A stretch of 41,347 nucleotides of DNA from Pseudolactococcus reticulitermitis (GCF_002260845.1 NZ_BEDT01000007.1:1-41347), one strand, 5' to 3'. Counted from the first letter of the stretch, positions 26,005-35,164 are shown. Notes: generated by a model not told the origin, from the letters alone. Program-made: numbers and translations.

Positions 26005-27165
26005 TCAATTTGGATAAATGTAAGTCACAGCACCTGGACTAAACCAGCCACGGAAATTATCAACATATCTATTGCCAAGGTAATTTGATTCCATCACTTG
26101 AATTTGAGCACCATTAACTTCTATAACAACTGCAACGTGACCATAGCCACCTTGCCAGACAGCAATTGCCCCAACCTGCGGCGTAGAACCCGTACGGAAG
26201 CCAGCAGCAGCAGCTGATGCTGCCCATTGACCACCATTACCCCAGTTATTGCCTGCCCAAGGTGCAAGTTGTTTCGCTCCCCAAGTACATTCCCCTACTG
26301 GGTAAGTATTATTACCAGGCGGTGGTGTAGGTTTTGGAGGAGTTGGAATCGGTACATTTCCACCACCGTTGCCATCAGGGTTAGGAGCAGGAGTAACACC
26401 ATTGTCAGCCTGTTCGGTTGCTTTAGCGTTATCTTGCGCGACTTGATCATTGTAGGCTTTTTCACGTGCTGCAGCTTCATCTGCAGCAGCTTGCGCTGCT
26501 GCTTTCTGCTCAAGAAGTGACGCTTTGTCCCCTTCAGCTGTTGCACGTTCTGCGGCTAAGTTTAATTGCGCAACTTTCAGCTGTGCTTGTTGTGTTTCAA
26601 GCGCCTTAGACTGATCCGCAATTTGATTCCGCAACTTGTAGGTTTCATCTGCTTTGGCCTGATTTGACTTCATCGTCTTATCTAGCTCTGTTTTAGCAGC
26701 TTCTTGCTGTTTCATCATGTCGTTATTGGCCTTGACAACCGTTCTCATCGCTGAGACGCGTGTCACGACATCAGACAAAGACTTAGAATTAATCACAGCA
26801 TCCACATAAGAGGTCGCTGTGCCATCTGTTTGTGCTGAACGTGCTTGCGCTTTAAGCGCTTCATTACGTTCTTTAATTTCTTTATTTAATTCGCCAATTT
26901 TAACTCCTAGTTTTTCAGTCTCCTTCAACAAAGTAGCAGTTTCTTTTTCAAGGGTACTTTGTTTTGAGCTCAAGCTATCCACTTGTGTTTGAATACTAGA
27001 AACTTCTTTTTGAGCCGTTGCTTCAGCGGTTTTCGTCGAAGCAATCTTGGCATCCTGACTCGCAATTTTGTCGTCCGTTTCATCGGCCACAGCAACAGCT
27101 ACTGTAGAGGCAGATGTTAAAACAACTGTCGATAATAAAAGCGCTGATATCATTTTTTTCTTCAT
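26005..27165 (-). CDS. pcsB: Secreted CHAP-domain peptidoglycan hydrolase, PcsB/Usp45 type
   Basis: The main secreted protein of this group (Usp45 in L. lactis, PcsB in streptococci), which splits septal peptidoglycan under FtsEX control. 386 residues: signal peptide (1-27, VAVA cut), a long coiled coil (30-230), an Ala-rich and Pro/Gly-rich linker, and a C-terminal CHAP domain with catalytic Cys in GECTWGAKQ (about 293) and His in GYGHVAVV (about 343). I start at MKKKMISALLL (27165). GGAGG lies upstream at long spacing. A WalR-type box precedes the promoter. Confidence 0.93.
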   Translation of the reverse strand: MKKKMISALLLSTVVLTSASTVAVAVADETDDKIASQDAKIASTKTAEATAQKEVSSIQTQVDSLSSKQSTLEKETATLLKETEKLGVKIGELNKEIKERNEALKAQARSAQTDGTATSYVDAVINSKSLSDVVTRVSAMRTVVKANNDMMKQQEAAKTELDKTMKSNQAKADETYKLRNQIADQSKALETQQAQLKVAQLNLAAERATAEGDKASLLEQKAAAQAAADEAAAREKAYNDQVAQDNAKATEQADNGVTPAPNPDGNGGGNVPIPTPPKPTPPPGNNTYPVGECTWGAKQLAPWAGNNWGNGGQWAASAAAAGFRTGSTPQVGAIAVWQGGYGHVAVVIEVNGAQIQVMESNYLGNRYVDNFRGWFSPGAVTYIYPN

Positions 27166-27213
27166 ATCGTTTTCTTTTTCCTCCAAAGACAATGCATTTT
27201 CGGTTCAATTTTA

Positions 27214-27219
27214 ATTATA
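27214..27219 (-). promoter_or_regulatory. -10 box of pcsB
   Basis: Consensus TATAAT on the minus strand. The -35 region is poor and is covered by the WalR-type box, which fits an activated promoter. Confidence 0.6.
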
Positions 27220-27240
27220 CGCTTTCAAAGCACGTTTAAT

Positions 27241-27257
27241 GTTACAATCATATTACA
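27241..27257 (-). promoter_or_regulatory. WalR/VicR-type binding box upstream of pcsB
   Basis: On the minus strand TGTAAT-ATGAT-TGTAAC matches TGTWAH-N5-TGTWAH exactly and lies just upstream of the pcsB -10. PcsB is a known WalRK target in streptococci. Confidence 0.7.
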
Positions 27258-27786
27258 GTTTAGTTTTCATTTGTAACGCTTTCTTTGCTTTTGTTATCCC
27301 ATAAAATTTTTCCAGGGGAGATTGTAGCACAATCGCAAAGAAGATATTGAGACACAAACTAGGTGCCATTTCATAGATAATATAATCTACAAAATTAAAG
27401 TTTGAAATTTGAAAGCCTAAAATCATGACACCTGATAAAAATTCAAAAGCTGTCACGATAATAATCACAGTAAAAATTCGCGTCAAGCGATTGGCAAAAA
27501 CTGTTTGTCTAATATTATACAAAAAAAGTGCAATCAGCGGAAATAATAAGCTTGCGATGCCATAAATACCAATATAGTAGCTATCATAGAGCAACCCAAT
27601 GACAAATGCAACGATAACCACATAATGATAGCTATGCTGCAAAATACTATAAGTCAAAAAAATCAGCAGGAGACAAGACGTCACGGTCGTCACATTCGTA
27701 CTCAGCAAACGCGTCAACTGACCATCCAGCAACATCACAAATAGTAAGATAATAGGCGTAAAAAACTGAAAAGAGAACCGACTCAT
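27253..27786 (-). CDS. mreD: Rod shape-determining protein MreD
   Basis: A 177-residue integral membrane protein with about five hydrophobic helices. It starts in the usual MreD way (short basic N-terminus, then FFTPIILLFVMLLDGQL). It works with MreC to localise peripheral peptidoglycan synthesis. Its start immediately follows the mreC stop, with GAGG inside mreC. Its stop overlaps the regulatory box of pcsB. Confidence 0.88.
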   Translation of the reverse strand: MSRFSFQFFTPIILLFVMLLDGQLTRLLSTNVTTVTSCLLLIFLTYSILQHSYHYVVIVAFVIGLLYDSYYIGIYGIASLLFPLIALFLYNIRQTVFANRLTRIFTVIIIVTAFEFLSGVMILGFQISNFNFVDYIIYEMAPSLCLNIFFAIVLQSPLEKFYGITKAKKALQMKTKL

Positions 27787-28647
27787 TTACTTCGCCTCAC
27801 TTAAACTACGCTTGATGGCAAAAACAAAGCGGATATTATCAAATTGACTGGCGGGCTTGACATAGACTTCCCGATCCATCCCTTTTTGATTTTTTTTCTC
27901 ACCGATAATGCTACCCACCAACAAATCAGCGGGTGAATTCCCGCCAAGGCCAGACGTCACAACCTGATCCCCCTTGGCGAACTGACTATCTGCAGAAATC
28001 TGTGTGATGATAAAGGCATTTTGCTGCGCATCATAACCTGTAATCAAGCCATAAACTGGGGTTTCTGCCGAACCCAGTCTAACTGGAATTTTATTTTCCA
28101 ATACTTTATCTGATGTCAATAAAGCAACTTTAGACGTCGTCGTATTGACCTGCGTAATCCGGCCAACAACACCACCATTACTCATGATAATCATATCGTC
28201 TTTAAGCCCATCAGCTGAACCTTTGTCAATGGTCATCGTATCCCCCCAAGCATTGGGATTGCGGACAACAACATTTGATGCAACCTTCTCATAGCTTGTC
28301 AAGGTATTTTGCAAATCAAGCGCTGCTTTTAAGGCTTTATTTTCAGCTTTTAAGCTATCTAGTTCTGCTGCATTATCTGTCAAAGTCGTTACTTTTTTAC
28401 TTAATTTGGCATTTTGTTGATAAGTTGATAGCAAGTTGCTAACTTCTGCTGCCTTATTTTCAAAAAAATTAAAAGGTGCCGCAATAATCCCATCTAAACC
28501 GCCGACCGTATCATTGACCACCATTGTCATTTCTGACGGCTTTTGATTATCCTTAAAATGGCGTGTCGAAATGATAATCGAAATACAAGCCGTTATCATC
28601 ATGATGAGGGCGATAATAATGATTTTACTAATATTTATTTTTTTCAA
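27787..28647 (-). CDS. mreC: Rod shape-determining protein MreC
   Basis: A membrane-anchored scaffold for peripheral cell-wall synthesis. One N-terminal helix (about 9-29) is followed by a coiled coil (60-110) and two beta domains (VRNPNAWGDTMTIDKGS, SNGGVVGRI, GLGGNSPADLLVGSI). The start is uncertain: TTG at 28647 (KKINISK) has GGAG at 12 nt; GTG at 28656 and TTG at 28665 are alternatives. It has about 286 residues and forms an operon with mreD. Confidence 0.88.
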   Translation of the reverse strand: MKKINISKIIIIALIMMITACISIIISTRHFKDNQKPSEMTMVVNDTVGGLDGIIAAPFNFFENKAAEVSNLLSTYQQNAKLSKKVTTLTDNAAELDSLKAENKALKAALDLQNTLTSYEKVASNVVVRNPNAWGDTMTIDKGSADGLKDDMIIMSNGGVVGRITQVNTTTSKVALLTSDKVLENKIPVRLGSAETPVYGLITGYDAQQNAFIITQISADSQFAKGDQVVTSGLGGNSPADLLVGSIIGEKKNQKGMDREVYVKPASQFDNIRFVFAIKRSLSEAK

Positions 28648-28711
28648 GGGTGTCACTATCTCCAAGTCTGGTTAAACGCAAAACTTATCATTTGAAAGTT
28701 GCGCTTTGCTG

Positions 28712-28739
28712 AGTATACGCAATTAAGCAAATAAAGCAA
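28712..28739 (-). promoter_or_regulatory. Promoter of mreCD
   Basis: Minus strand -35 TTGCTT (28734-28739), 16 nt spacer, -10 TATACT (28712-28717). Confidence 0.55.
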
Positions 28740-28790
28740 ACATTTTCTTTACTTAAATGAGTATATCTTTTATTTTCTACTGTTTTATTT

Positions 28791-28819
28791 TATCAAATTT
28801 TATCGAAATTTGATAGAAT
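28791..28819 (+). promoter_or_regulatory. Palindromic operator with extended -10 before the NUDIX gene
   Basis: TATCAAATTT and AAATTTGATA form a perfect 10-bp inverted repeat with a five-base loop (28791-28815). The -10 TAGAAT (28814-28819), extended by TGA, overlaps its right arm. Confidence 0.55.
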
Positions 28820-28847
28820 AGACTTAAGAAAATTAACGGAGAAAAAT

Positions 28848-29297
28848 ATGATTCCAACTTTTGGCAAAAAAATGGACTGCAAAGACTATCAAGCACGTTA
28901 CGGTGTCTATGGCATCGTGGCGCGCAAGGACAACACCGAAATTTGTCTCGTTCAAGCACCCAACGGTGCTTATTTCCTACCGGGTGGCGAAATTGAATCA
29001 GGTGAAGATCATAAAAAAGCACTCATTCGTGAATTGCATGAGGAATTAGGGGCAAAAGCTAAACTTGGCAAATTCCTTGGGCAGGCAGACGAGTATTTCT
29101 ATTCCTCTCATCGCGATACCTACTATTATAACCCAGCCTATATTTATGAAACGGTTGGCTATGAGGTGCTAGGTGCGCCTTTAGAAGACTGCAATCACAT
29201 TGACTGGTTCCCAGTTGAGACAGCCATCAAAAAATTAAAACGCGGTAGTCATAAGTGGGGCGTTACCGCTTGGCAAGACTATCTGAAGACCTTATAA
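28848..29297 (+). CDS. NUDIX hydrolase
   Basis: A 149-residue NUDIX enzyme that cleaves a nucleoside diphosphate linked to some moiety. The 23-residue NUDIX box runs from G47 to A69, with E53, R61-E62-L63, E65-E66 and G68 in place. The substrate is not evident; MutT-like house-cleaning or a signalling nucleotide are options. CGGAG lies 6 nt before the ATG. It is a single gene between a palindromic promoter and a terminator. Confidence 0.9.
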   Translation: MIPTFGKKMDCKDYQARYGVYGIVARKDNTEICLVQAPNGAYFLPGGEIESGEDHKKALIRELHEELGAKAKLGKFLGQADEYFYSSHRDTYYYNPAYIYETVGYEVLGAPLEDCNHIDWFPVETAIKKLKRGSHKWGVTAWQDYLKTL

Positions 29298-29329
29298 AAA
29301 AGCCTGTCCGACGACAGGTTTTATTTTTT
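29296..29329. terminator. Bidirectional terminator, NUDIX / formate channel
   Basis: CCTGTC/GACAGG with a four-base loop has T runs on both strands and serves the two convergent genes. Confidence 0.9.
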
Positions 29330-29338
29330 GTTTCAATT

Positions 29339-30070
29339 TCAGTGTTTTCGATACGCTAAACTATAACATAAAGCGATCAATACCGCGCCACCTACGACAT
29401 TGCCCAGATAAACGGGGATAAAGTTGTTCAGGAAATCCCACCATGTGGCCTGACCGACAAAAATCGTAAAAGGGATTAAAAAGCTATTGGCGACGCTATG
29501 CTGGAAACCGATGACGACAAAAGTCATCACTGGGAACCAGATGGCGAGAATCTTACCCGAGAAATCCTTTGCACCGTAACTCAGCCAAACGGCTAGACCA
29601 ACGAACCAGTTACAGCCAATGCCTGAAAAAAAGGCGGTTAGAAAGTCAGCATTTAGCTTACCTTCAGCAACATGGAGCGCTTCTTTTAGCGCATCACCAG
29701 TCGTCAAGGTACCCGCTAGGACACCAAAAGCATAGGCGACAAAAATCGCACCCACAACATTAGCCAAAGTGATGACGACCCAGTTCGCCAGCAATTCAGA
29801 TAAGGTCACCCGTTTTTTGAAATAGCCAGTTGCGACAGCCATCATGTTCCCTGTAATCAATTCTCCACCGGCAAGCAGGATAACAATCAGCCCAACTGGG
29901 AAAACTGCTGCACCGACAAAACCACCACCAACACGCAAGTAGGCCAGATAACCTAGGGAAATCATGGCACCCCCGATAAACCCTAAAATGAGTTTGGTGA
30001 GGAGTGGCTTATTGACCTTGACAACCGCAGTCGCTGCTGTTTGCTCAAGGATTTCTTCTGGAGTGTACAT
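29339..30070 (-). CDS. Formate/nitrite transporter family channel
   Basis: A 243-residue pentameric FNT channel with six hydrophobic helices. The pore His is in GFQHSVANSF (H191), and AGGELITGNMMAVATG forms the conserved early pore loop. As pyruvate formate-lyase activity is served by the pflA gene in the window, formate export is the likely role; nitrite is an alternative. The promoter, 90 nt upstream, carries a cre site in the same position as in pflA. The ribosome site (AAAAAGG) is rather far from the ATG. Confidence 0.9.
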   Translation of the reverse strand: MYTPEEILEQTAATAVVKVNKPLLTKLILGFIGGAMISLGYLAYLRVGGGFVGAAVFPVGLIVILLAGGELITGNMMAVATGYFKKRVTLSELLANWVVITLANVVGAIFVAYAFGVLAGTLTTGDALKEALHVAEGKLNADFLTAFFSGIGCNWFVGLAVWLSYGAKDFSGKILAIWFPVMTFVVIGFQHSVANSFLIPFTIFVGQATWWDFLNNFIPVYLGNVVGGAVLIALCYSLAYRKH

Positions 30071-30157
30071 CAATTAAACTTAACCTTTTTCTAAATTAGC
30101 GTTATTATTAGCGTTGCTCTCAACTTATTTGTGAGTTTTTTACAACCGTTAAGCTCA

Positions 30158-30186
30158 ATTTTACCTTAATTTGGAAACGATTTCAA
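30158..30186 (-). promoter_or_regulatory. Promoter of the formate channel gene
   Basis: Minus strand -35 TTGAAA (30181-30186), 17 nt spacer, -10 TAAAAT (30158-30163). Confidence 0.7.
30172..30185. promoter_or_regulatory. cre site for CcpA at the formate channel promoter
   Basis: TGGAAACGATTTCA differs from the cre consensus at one position and overlaps the -35 and spacer. Confidence 0.65.
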
Positions 30187-30187
30187 G

Positions 30188-30865
30188 CTATTTTGTGATA
30201 ATTTTCACACCGTTGTCTGAACGACCGACAATGACCGTTTTAACCATATCATTGAACAGACCATGTTCGACCACACCGACCGTTTCATCGAGCAATTTAG
30301 CAAGGCGAGCCGGCTCTTCTATTTTCTCTAAATATAAATCAATGATATGATTGCCCATATCTGTTACTAAGCGTTCGCCCGCATCATTCAGACGGAAACT
30401 CGGATTAAACCCTAATTTGTCAAATAAGCGGAATAATTGCTCGCAACCAAATTTGACGACTTCGACTGGTAACGGAAAAGCCCCTAAATGCTCGACCATT
30501 TTTGAGTCGTCCGCAATCCAAATATAGTCCTTGCTATAAGTTGCGACGATTTTTTCCATCAGCAGGGCTGCGCCGCCACCTTTGATACCATTTAAATCCA
30601 AATCCACTTCGTCTGCCCCATCAACCGTCAGGTCAATCGCAGCCACTTCATCAATATCTTTCAGTGGAATACCTAGTTCACGCGCTTGGGCTTGCGTGAC
30701 ACTCGATGTCGTCACACCAACAATCTGAAGATTTTCTTCTGCAACTCGGCGCCCCAGTTCCGCCACAAAAAACGCTGCTGTCGAACCTGTGCCTAGACCA
30801 ACAACCATGCCGTCCTTAACAAATTTCGCCGCCTCAATACCAACCAGTTTTTTTAGATTATTCAT
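30188..30865 (-). CDS. rpiA: Ribose-5-phosphate isomerase A
   Basis: RpiA interconverts ribose 5-phosphate and ribulose 5-phosphate in the pentose phosphate pathway. 225 residues. [12 protein letters not shown] is the phosphate loop, TVDGADEVD and [11 protein letters not shown] hold the active-site Asp and Lys. The ATG at 30865 matches the family start but has no Shine-Dalgarno. TGGTATAAT ends exactly 6 nt before it, so transcription probably begins at the start codon and the mRNA is leaderless. Confidence 0.96.
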   Translation of the reverse strand: MNNLKKLVGIEAAKFVKDGMVVGLGTGSTAAFFVAELGRRVAEENLQIVGVTTSSVTQAQARELGIPLKDIDEVAAIDLTVDGADEVDLDLNGIKGGGAALLMEKIVATYSKDYIWIADDSKMVEHLGAFPLPVEVVKFGCEQLFRLFDKLGFNPSFRLNDAGERLVTDMGNHIIDLYLEKIEEPARLAKLLDETVGVVEHGLFNDMVKTVIVGRSDNGVKIITK

Positions 30866-30871
30866 ACAGTC

Positions 30872-30880
30872 ATTATACCA
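30872..30880 (-). promoter_or_regulatory. Extended -10 promoter of rpiA, leaderless
   Basis: Minus strand TGGTATAAT, six bases from the ATG. Confidence 0.7.
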
Positions 30881-30978
30881 CAGAATAGCAAGCGTTTTCT
30901 CTCTTTTTTCACAGTTTTATGTTAATCTACGCCATTAATTCCTAGCATTTACTTTTTTATCATTTTGTAGTAAACTAT

Positions 30979-30999
30979 ATCTAGTATCTAAAACTAGAT
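30979..30999. promoter_or_regulatory. Inverted repeat upstream of the DUF1836 gene
   Basis: ATCTAG and CTAGAT flank nine bases just after a TAAACT -10-like box (30971-30976), about 35 nt before the ATG. Confidence 0.45.
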
Positions 31000-31033
31000 G
31001 TTGTCGAAATAAACGTTAGAAAGAATATATCAT

Positions 31034-31600
31034 ATGTCTGAATCATTAATCGACTGGGGAAAAGAAATCGAGTCTGCTACCCTACCCCGTTGGGATGACT
31101 TACCCGATATCGAGCTGTATATGGATCAAGTCATCAGCTTGGTCGGTAAATATATCGCCCCCGTCTTGCCTAAACAAGAGCAGGCCTTACTTACCAAATC
31201 CATGGTCAATAACTATGTCAAGTTGGAACTCATCCCTGCGCCTGTCAAGAAAAAATATTCCCGTGTCCATCTGGCTTTCCTCATCGCTATTACCTTGCTC
31301 AAGCAAGTCCTGACCATTCCTGAAATCAAAACAGGCATCGTCTACCAAGGCCGCGTGAGTGGGACGCATGAGGCTTATAACATCTTTTGTCACGCGCTAG
31401 AAGAAGCTTTAAATGTTGTTGGCAAACAGGTGCAAGGCGTCGAAACTTCTGGCTTATTTTCAAAACAAATTTCACCAGAATATTTCATCGTCACTGCAGC
31501 CACTGCCTCACTTGCCGCAAAATTACTCGCCCAAAAAAATATTGAACTTGCTGAAGGTTTAAGCATTATGGAAAATAAGGAGATTTCAAATGTCGTCTGA
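31034..31600 (+). CDS. DUF1836 family protein
   Basis: A 188-residue protein with the DUF1836 core at 20-130: LPDIELYMDQVI, then LLTKSMVNNYVKLELIPAPVK and YSRVHLAFLIAITLLKQVL (split motif of a MerR-like helix-turn-helix). It is therefore a likely DNA-binding protein of unknown target. It overlaps degV by 11 nt, an arrangement often seen in Lactobacillales, so the pair may be functionally linked. The ribosome site is AGAAAG. Confidence 0.85.
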   Translation: MSESLIDWGKEIESATLPRWDDLPDIELYMDQVISLVGKYIAPVLPKQEQALLTKSMVNNYVKLELIPAPVKKKYSRVHLAFLIAITLLKQVLTIPEIKTGIVYQGRVSGTHEAYNIFCHALEEALNVVGKQVQGVETSGLFSKQISPEYFIVTAATASLAAKLLAQKNIELAEGLSIMENKEISNVV

Positions 31601-32447
31601 AAAAATCGCAATTCTTGTTGACTCTGGGTGTGACGTGCCTGAAACACTCGCACAAGCAGATAATCTCTATGTCATTCCGCTCAAAATCATCTATCAAGAT
31701 GCTGAATACACCGACAAACTAGATATTACCGCGGAAGAAATCTACGATCGCCTCCCAACCGAAATCCCTAAAACTTCTTTACCAGAAGGTGCTTATATCC
31801 AAACCGTCTTTGAACAAATCGTCGCCGATGGTTACGAAAAAGTTTTAGCGATTACCATTTCCAGTGGCTTGTCTGGGACTTTTAACTCAATCAGATTAGT
31901 CGCAGAAAATTTCCCGATGCTTGACACCTTTATGTTCGATACCAAAAATATTGGGATTGGTGCAGGCGCCCATGCCATTCGTGCTGCTGAATTGATTGAC
32001 TCAGGTTCAAGTTTTGACGCGATTACGAAAATCCTCGCCAATGGTGTTAAAAATAGTAAAATTTTCTTCAGCGTTGCAACGCTTGAGTACCTCCAAAAAG
32101 GGGGGCGTATTGGGCTTGTCAGCTCCATTGTCGGCAATATGCTTAATCTCAACCCAATTATTTCTTGTAATGACGATGGCATTTACTACACCGTTGCCAA
32201 ATCACGCGGTCGCAAAAAAAGCCTTGAAAAATCAGTCAAGTTAGTCAAAGACTTTGTTGGCAATCATCAAAAAGTTCGCTTGTTTGTTGCCCACGGCAAT
32301 GCGGCCAAAGAAGCCTTGATTTTGGTTGATGCCTTAAAAGCAGCGATTCCTCAAGCCATTGACGTTTTGTATGGTCAAATTTCTCCCGCCCTTGTTGTGC
32401 ATACCGGACCGGGGTTGATTGGGATTGGCGCGCATATTTTGGATTAA
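31590..32447 (+). CDS. DegV family fatty-acid-binding protein
   Basis: 285 residues. DegV proteins bind long-chain fatty acids, and relatives such as FakB hand exogenous fatty acids to the kinase FakA. Visible hallmarks are ILVDSGCDVP at the start, ITISSGLSGTFNS in the ligand-binding loop, LEYLQKGGRIG and a C-terminal HTGPGLIGIGAH. AAGGAG lies within the end of the DUF1836 gene. Whether it works as a FakB here is not shown; no fakA is in the window. Confidence 0.92.
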   Translation: MSSEKIAILVDSGCDVPETLAQADNLYVIPLKIIYQDAEYTDKLDITAEEIYDRLPTEIPKTSLPEGAYIQTVFEQIVADGYEKVLAITISSGLSGTFNSIRLVAENFPMLDTFMFDTKNIGIGAGAHAIRAAELIDSGSSFDAITKILANGVKNSKIFFSVATLEYLQKGGRIGLVSSIVGNMLNLNPIISCNDDGIYYTVAKSRGRKKSLEKSVKLVKDFVGNHQKVRLFVAHGNAAKEALILVDALKAAIPQAIDVLYGQISPALVVHTGPGLIGIGAHILD

Positions 32448-32448
32448 T

Positions 32449-32470
32449 AAAAAAGCCCGCGGGCTTTTTT
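32449..32470. terminator. Terminator of DUF1836-degV
   Basis: Perfect 22-bp palindrome AAAAAAGCCCG/CGGGCTTTTTT directly after the degV stop. Confidence 0.88.
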
Positions 32471-32499
32471 ATTTGCTTTCCAGCCCCAACACAACACAA

Positions 32500-32528
32500 T
32501 TGCTGTTTTCCTGATTTTGCGTTAAAAT
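32500..32528 (+). promoter_or_regulatory. Promoter of the NTF2-like gene, leaderless
   Basis: -35 TTGCTG, 17 nt spacer, -10 TAAAAT (32523-32528), exactly 6 nt before the ATG. Confidence 0.65.
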
Positions 32529-32534
32529 AAGACT

Positions 32535-32930
32535 ATGACTAGCCAACACTATGCACTATTTGCGCAATACACACAGAGCTGGGAAAATCAAAACTTGCCC
32601 CAGTTTTTAGCTTGCCTAACCGATGATGTCGGCATTACGGAATGCTACGGTGCGACTTATGTCGGCAAAAACGAAGCACAAAAATGGTTTCAGCATTGGA
32701 CAGCGCCTGCTGAAAATCAGGTGGTGAAATGGGACGTTCTCGCTAAATTTGAAGATAGCGCTAAAAACACCGCCTTTTTCAACTGGCGTTTTCACTATAT
32801 TTATCAAGGCAAAGCAAGTATTTTTGAAGGCATCTCACAAGTCACTTTTTCAGAAACAGGAAAAATTGTCGAATTAAAAGAATACGAGATGACTTTTGAT
32901 AAAACCAGACCTTATTTGACAGCAAACTAG
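32535..32930 (+). CDS. NTF2-like / SnoaL-like family protein
   Basis: A 131-residue protein with the alpha+beta cone pattern of the NTF2-like superfamily: [25 protein letters not shown] split over the first helices, [14 protein letters not shown] and a final strand [20 protein letters not shown]. These folds serve as small enzymes or ligand binders, and no catalytic set is evident. No Shine-Dalgarno is present. The -10 box 6 nt upstream suggests a leaderless mRNA. It may run on into mnmE, 13 nt downstream. Confidence 0.75.
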   Translation: MTSQHYALFAQYTQSWENQNLPQFLACLTDDVGITECYGATYVGKNEAQKWFQHWTAPAENQVVKWDVLAKFEDSAKNTAFFNWRFHYIYQGKASIFEGISQVTFSETGKIVELKEYEMTFDKTRPYLTAN

Positions 32931-32943
32931 AAACAGGAACAAG

Positions 32944-34311
32944 ATGATTACAAAAGAATTTGATACAATCGCAGCCATCTCAACACCACTTGGCGAGGGC
33001 GCTATCGGCATCGTCCGTCTCTCAGGTAGCGACGCCATTGTCATTGCAGACAAAGTTTTTACAGGCAAATCTCTGGCCAACTGTGACAGCCATACACTCA
33101 ACTACGGGCATATCACTGAAAACACGCGCATCCTCGACGAAGTCATGGTCGGCGTCATGAAAGCGCCCAAAACTTTCACCCGCGAAGACGTTGTCGAGAT
33201 TAACACCCACGGCGGCATTGCTGTCATGAACGAAATTCTCCAACTTTTGCTCCGCAATGGTGCTAGAATGGCAGAACCGGGGGAATTTACCAAGCGTGCT
33301 TTTTTAAATGGTCGCATGGACTTGTCACAAGCTGAGGCTGTCATGGATATTATCCGTGCTAAAACAGACCAAGCCATGACTATCGCTGTTAAACAGCTCG
33401 ACGGTAGCCTGTCAAACCTCATCAACAAAACGCGGCAAGAAATTCTCGAAACACTAGCCCAAGTTGAAGTCAATATCGACTATCCAGAATATGATGATGT
33501 CGAAGAAATGACGACCAGACTATTGCGAGAAAAAACGGCAGCCTTTCAAACCTTACTTGAAAACTTACTGAAAACAGCTAAACGCGGTAAAATTCTCCGT
33601 GAAGGTCTGTCAACGGCTATCATCGGTCGACCAAACGTTGGCAAATCGAGCTTACTCAACCATCTCTTGCGTGAAGAAAAGGCCATCGTCACAGACATTG
33701 CCGGCACCACACGAGATGTCATTGAAGAATATGTCAATATCAACGGTGTCCCTTTGAAACTTGTCGATACGGCTGGTATTCGCGATACCGATGACGTGGT
33801 CGAACGTATTGGCGTTGAACGCTCACACAAGGCACTAGAAGAAGCTGACCTTGTCTTGCTCGTCTTAAATGCCAACGAACCATTGACTGAGCAAGACCGT
33901 CAGTTATTAGCGCTTAGCGAGGACAGTAACCGCATTGTCTTGCTTAATAAAACAGATTTACCTGAAAACATTGACACAGCAGACCTGCCTAACGATGTCA
34001 TCAAAATTTCCGTTCTTCAAGACACTAACATTGACAAAATCGAAGCTAAGATTAACGCGCTTTTCTTTGAAAATGCAGGCATTGTTGAGCAAGATGCAAC
34101 TTACTTATCAAATTCTCGTCACATTGCTTTAATTGAACAAGCGCTTGAGGCTTTGACTGCGGTCAATGATGGCCTTGATGCAGGCATGCCTGTTGATTTG
34201 GTGCAAGTCGATATGACACGGACTTGGGAAATCCTTGGGGAAATTACTGGGGATGCTGCCCCTGATGAATTAATCACACAACTCTTTAGCCAGTTCTGTT
34301 TAGGAAAATAA
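32944..34311 (+). CDS. mnmE: tRNA modification GTPase MnmE
   Basis: With MnmG it installs carboxymethylaminomethyl groups on wobble uridines, using methylene-THF. 455 residues: N-terminal folate-binding domain, helical domain, and an inserted GTPase with GRPNVGKSS (about 227), [16 protein letters not shown] and NKTD. The C-terminal FCLGK carries the catalytic Cys. CAGGAAC lies a few bases before the ATG. Confidence 0.97.
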   Translation: MITKEFDTIAAISTPLGEGAIGIVRLSGSDAIVIADKVFTGKSLANCDSHTLNYGHITENTRILDEVMVGVMKAPKTFTREDVVEINTHGGIAVMNEILQLLLRNGARMAEPGEFTKRAFLNGRMDLSQAEAVMDIIRAKTDQAMTIAVKQLDGSLSNLINKTRQEILETLAQVEVNIDYPEYDDVEEMTTRLLREKTAAFQTLLENLLKTAKRGKILREGLSTAIIGRPNVGKSSLLNHLLREEKAIVTDIAGTTRDVIEEYVNINGVPLKLVDTAGIRDTDDVVERIGVERSHKALEEADLVLLVLNANEPLTEQDRQLLALSEDSNRIVLLNKTDLPENIDTADLPNDVIKISVLQDTNIDKIEAKINALFFENAGIVEQDATYLSNSRHIALIEQALEALTAVNDGLDAGMPVDLVQVDMTRTWEILGEITGDAAPDELITQLFSQFCLGK

Positions 34312-34335
34312 AAAATGCCAACGACGGCGTTTTTA
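34311..34335. terminator. Bidirectional terminator, mnmE / SDR
   Basis: AAAAATGCC/GGCGTTTTT with a six-base loop lies between convergent genes. Confidence 0.85.
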
Positions 34336-34336
34336 T

Positions 34337-35164
34337 TTATTTCTTTTTCGCAGCATGATTTAAAACGGTCACAAATACTTTTTTAAAGACACGCGGACAA
34401 CTTCTAGCTAGCCAAACCATCGCACGGTCACTCAAAGCATGGAAATAACGTCGTTTAGGATGCCTGTCAGTTGCTGCCTTGTAGAAGACTTTTGCCAAGT
34501 CTTCAGAACTGGCGCTAACTGCGCTTTCATTTGCCATCAGCAAGGCTGAGACTTTATCTACTGATGTTGTATAAACAGAATCCGGCTTCAAATTTTCTCT
34601 AGCATGTCCCAAGGCAATCTCGCTCCAAGCAGACTGCGTGCCACCAGGTTGCACGACGATCGAGCGCACGCCAAATGGGGCAATTTCGATGTCCAGCGAA
34701 TCACTCCAATGTTGCAGAGCCGCTTTTGTCGCGTGGTAATAAGCGCCCAAAGGCATGTAAACATCGCCACCAATCGATGAAATATTAATAATTCGGCCAG
34801 ATTTCTGCGCGCGCATAATCGGTAGCACGAGCTGCGTCAAGTCGGCTGCCCCAAAGAAATTCGTTTCAAACTGCCTTCTAGCATGCTCAAGCGGAATATC
34901 TTCGACTGGGCCATACTCGCCATAGCCCGCATTGTTAATCAGGACATCAATTCGCTTCTCTTTTCGAAAAATTGCTTCAATAAAGGCTTGGTTAGCCGCG
35001 TGGTCTGTCACATCTAATTTAAGGGCGTGAATATGCTCAGCAGTTGGTATTTTTTCAACACGCCGCGCACCGCCATAGACAATCCACCCCTGTTTCGCAA
35101 ATAGCTCAGCAGCAGCAAATCCCATCCCATTACTAGCGCCCGTAATGGCGACTACTTTTGTCAT
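34337..35164 (-). CDS. SDR-family oxidoreductase
   Basis: A 275-residue classical short-chain dehydrogenase: TGASNGMGFAAAE cofactor loop (8-19), NNAGYGEYGPVED, INISSIGG and YYHATKAAL with the Tyr-Lys pair near 150. It is closest to the group that includes steroid- and retinol-like SDRs; the substrate is unknown. GAGGAGAG precedes the ATG. It follows recG by 36 nt on the same strand and may be cotranscribed. Confidence 0.87.
   Translation of the reverse strand: MTKVVAITGASNGMGFAAAELFAKQGWIVYGGARRVEKIPTAEHIHALKLDVTDHAANQAFIEAIFRKEKRIDVLINNAGYGEYGPVEDIPLEHARRQFETNFFGAADLTQLVLPIMRAQKSGRIINISSIGGDVYMPLGAYYHATKAALQHWSDSLDIEIAPFGVRSIVVQPGGTQSAWSEIALGHARENLKPDSVYTTSVDKVSALLMANESAVSASSEDLAKVFYKAATDRHPKRRYFHALSDRAMVWLARSCPRVFKKVFVTVLNHAAKKK

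Noticed and set aside
30886-30902. cre-like AGCAAGCGTTTTCT before rpiA
   Set aside because: It has three mismatches to the consensus, too many to list as a site.
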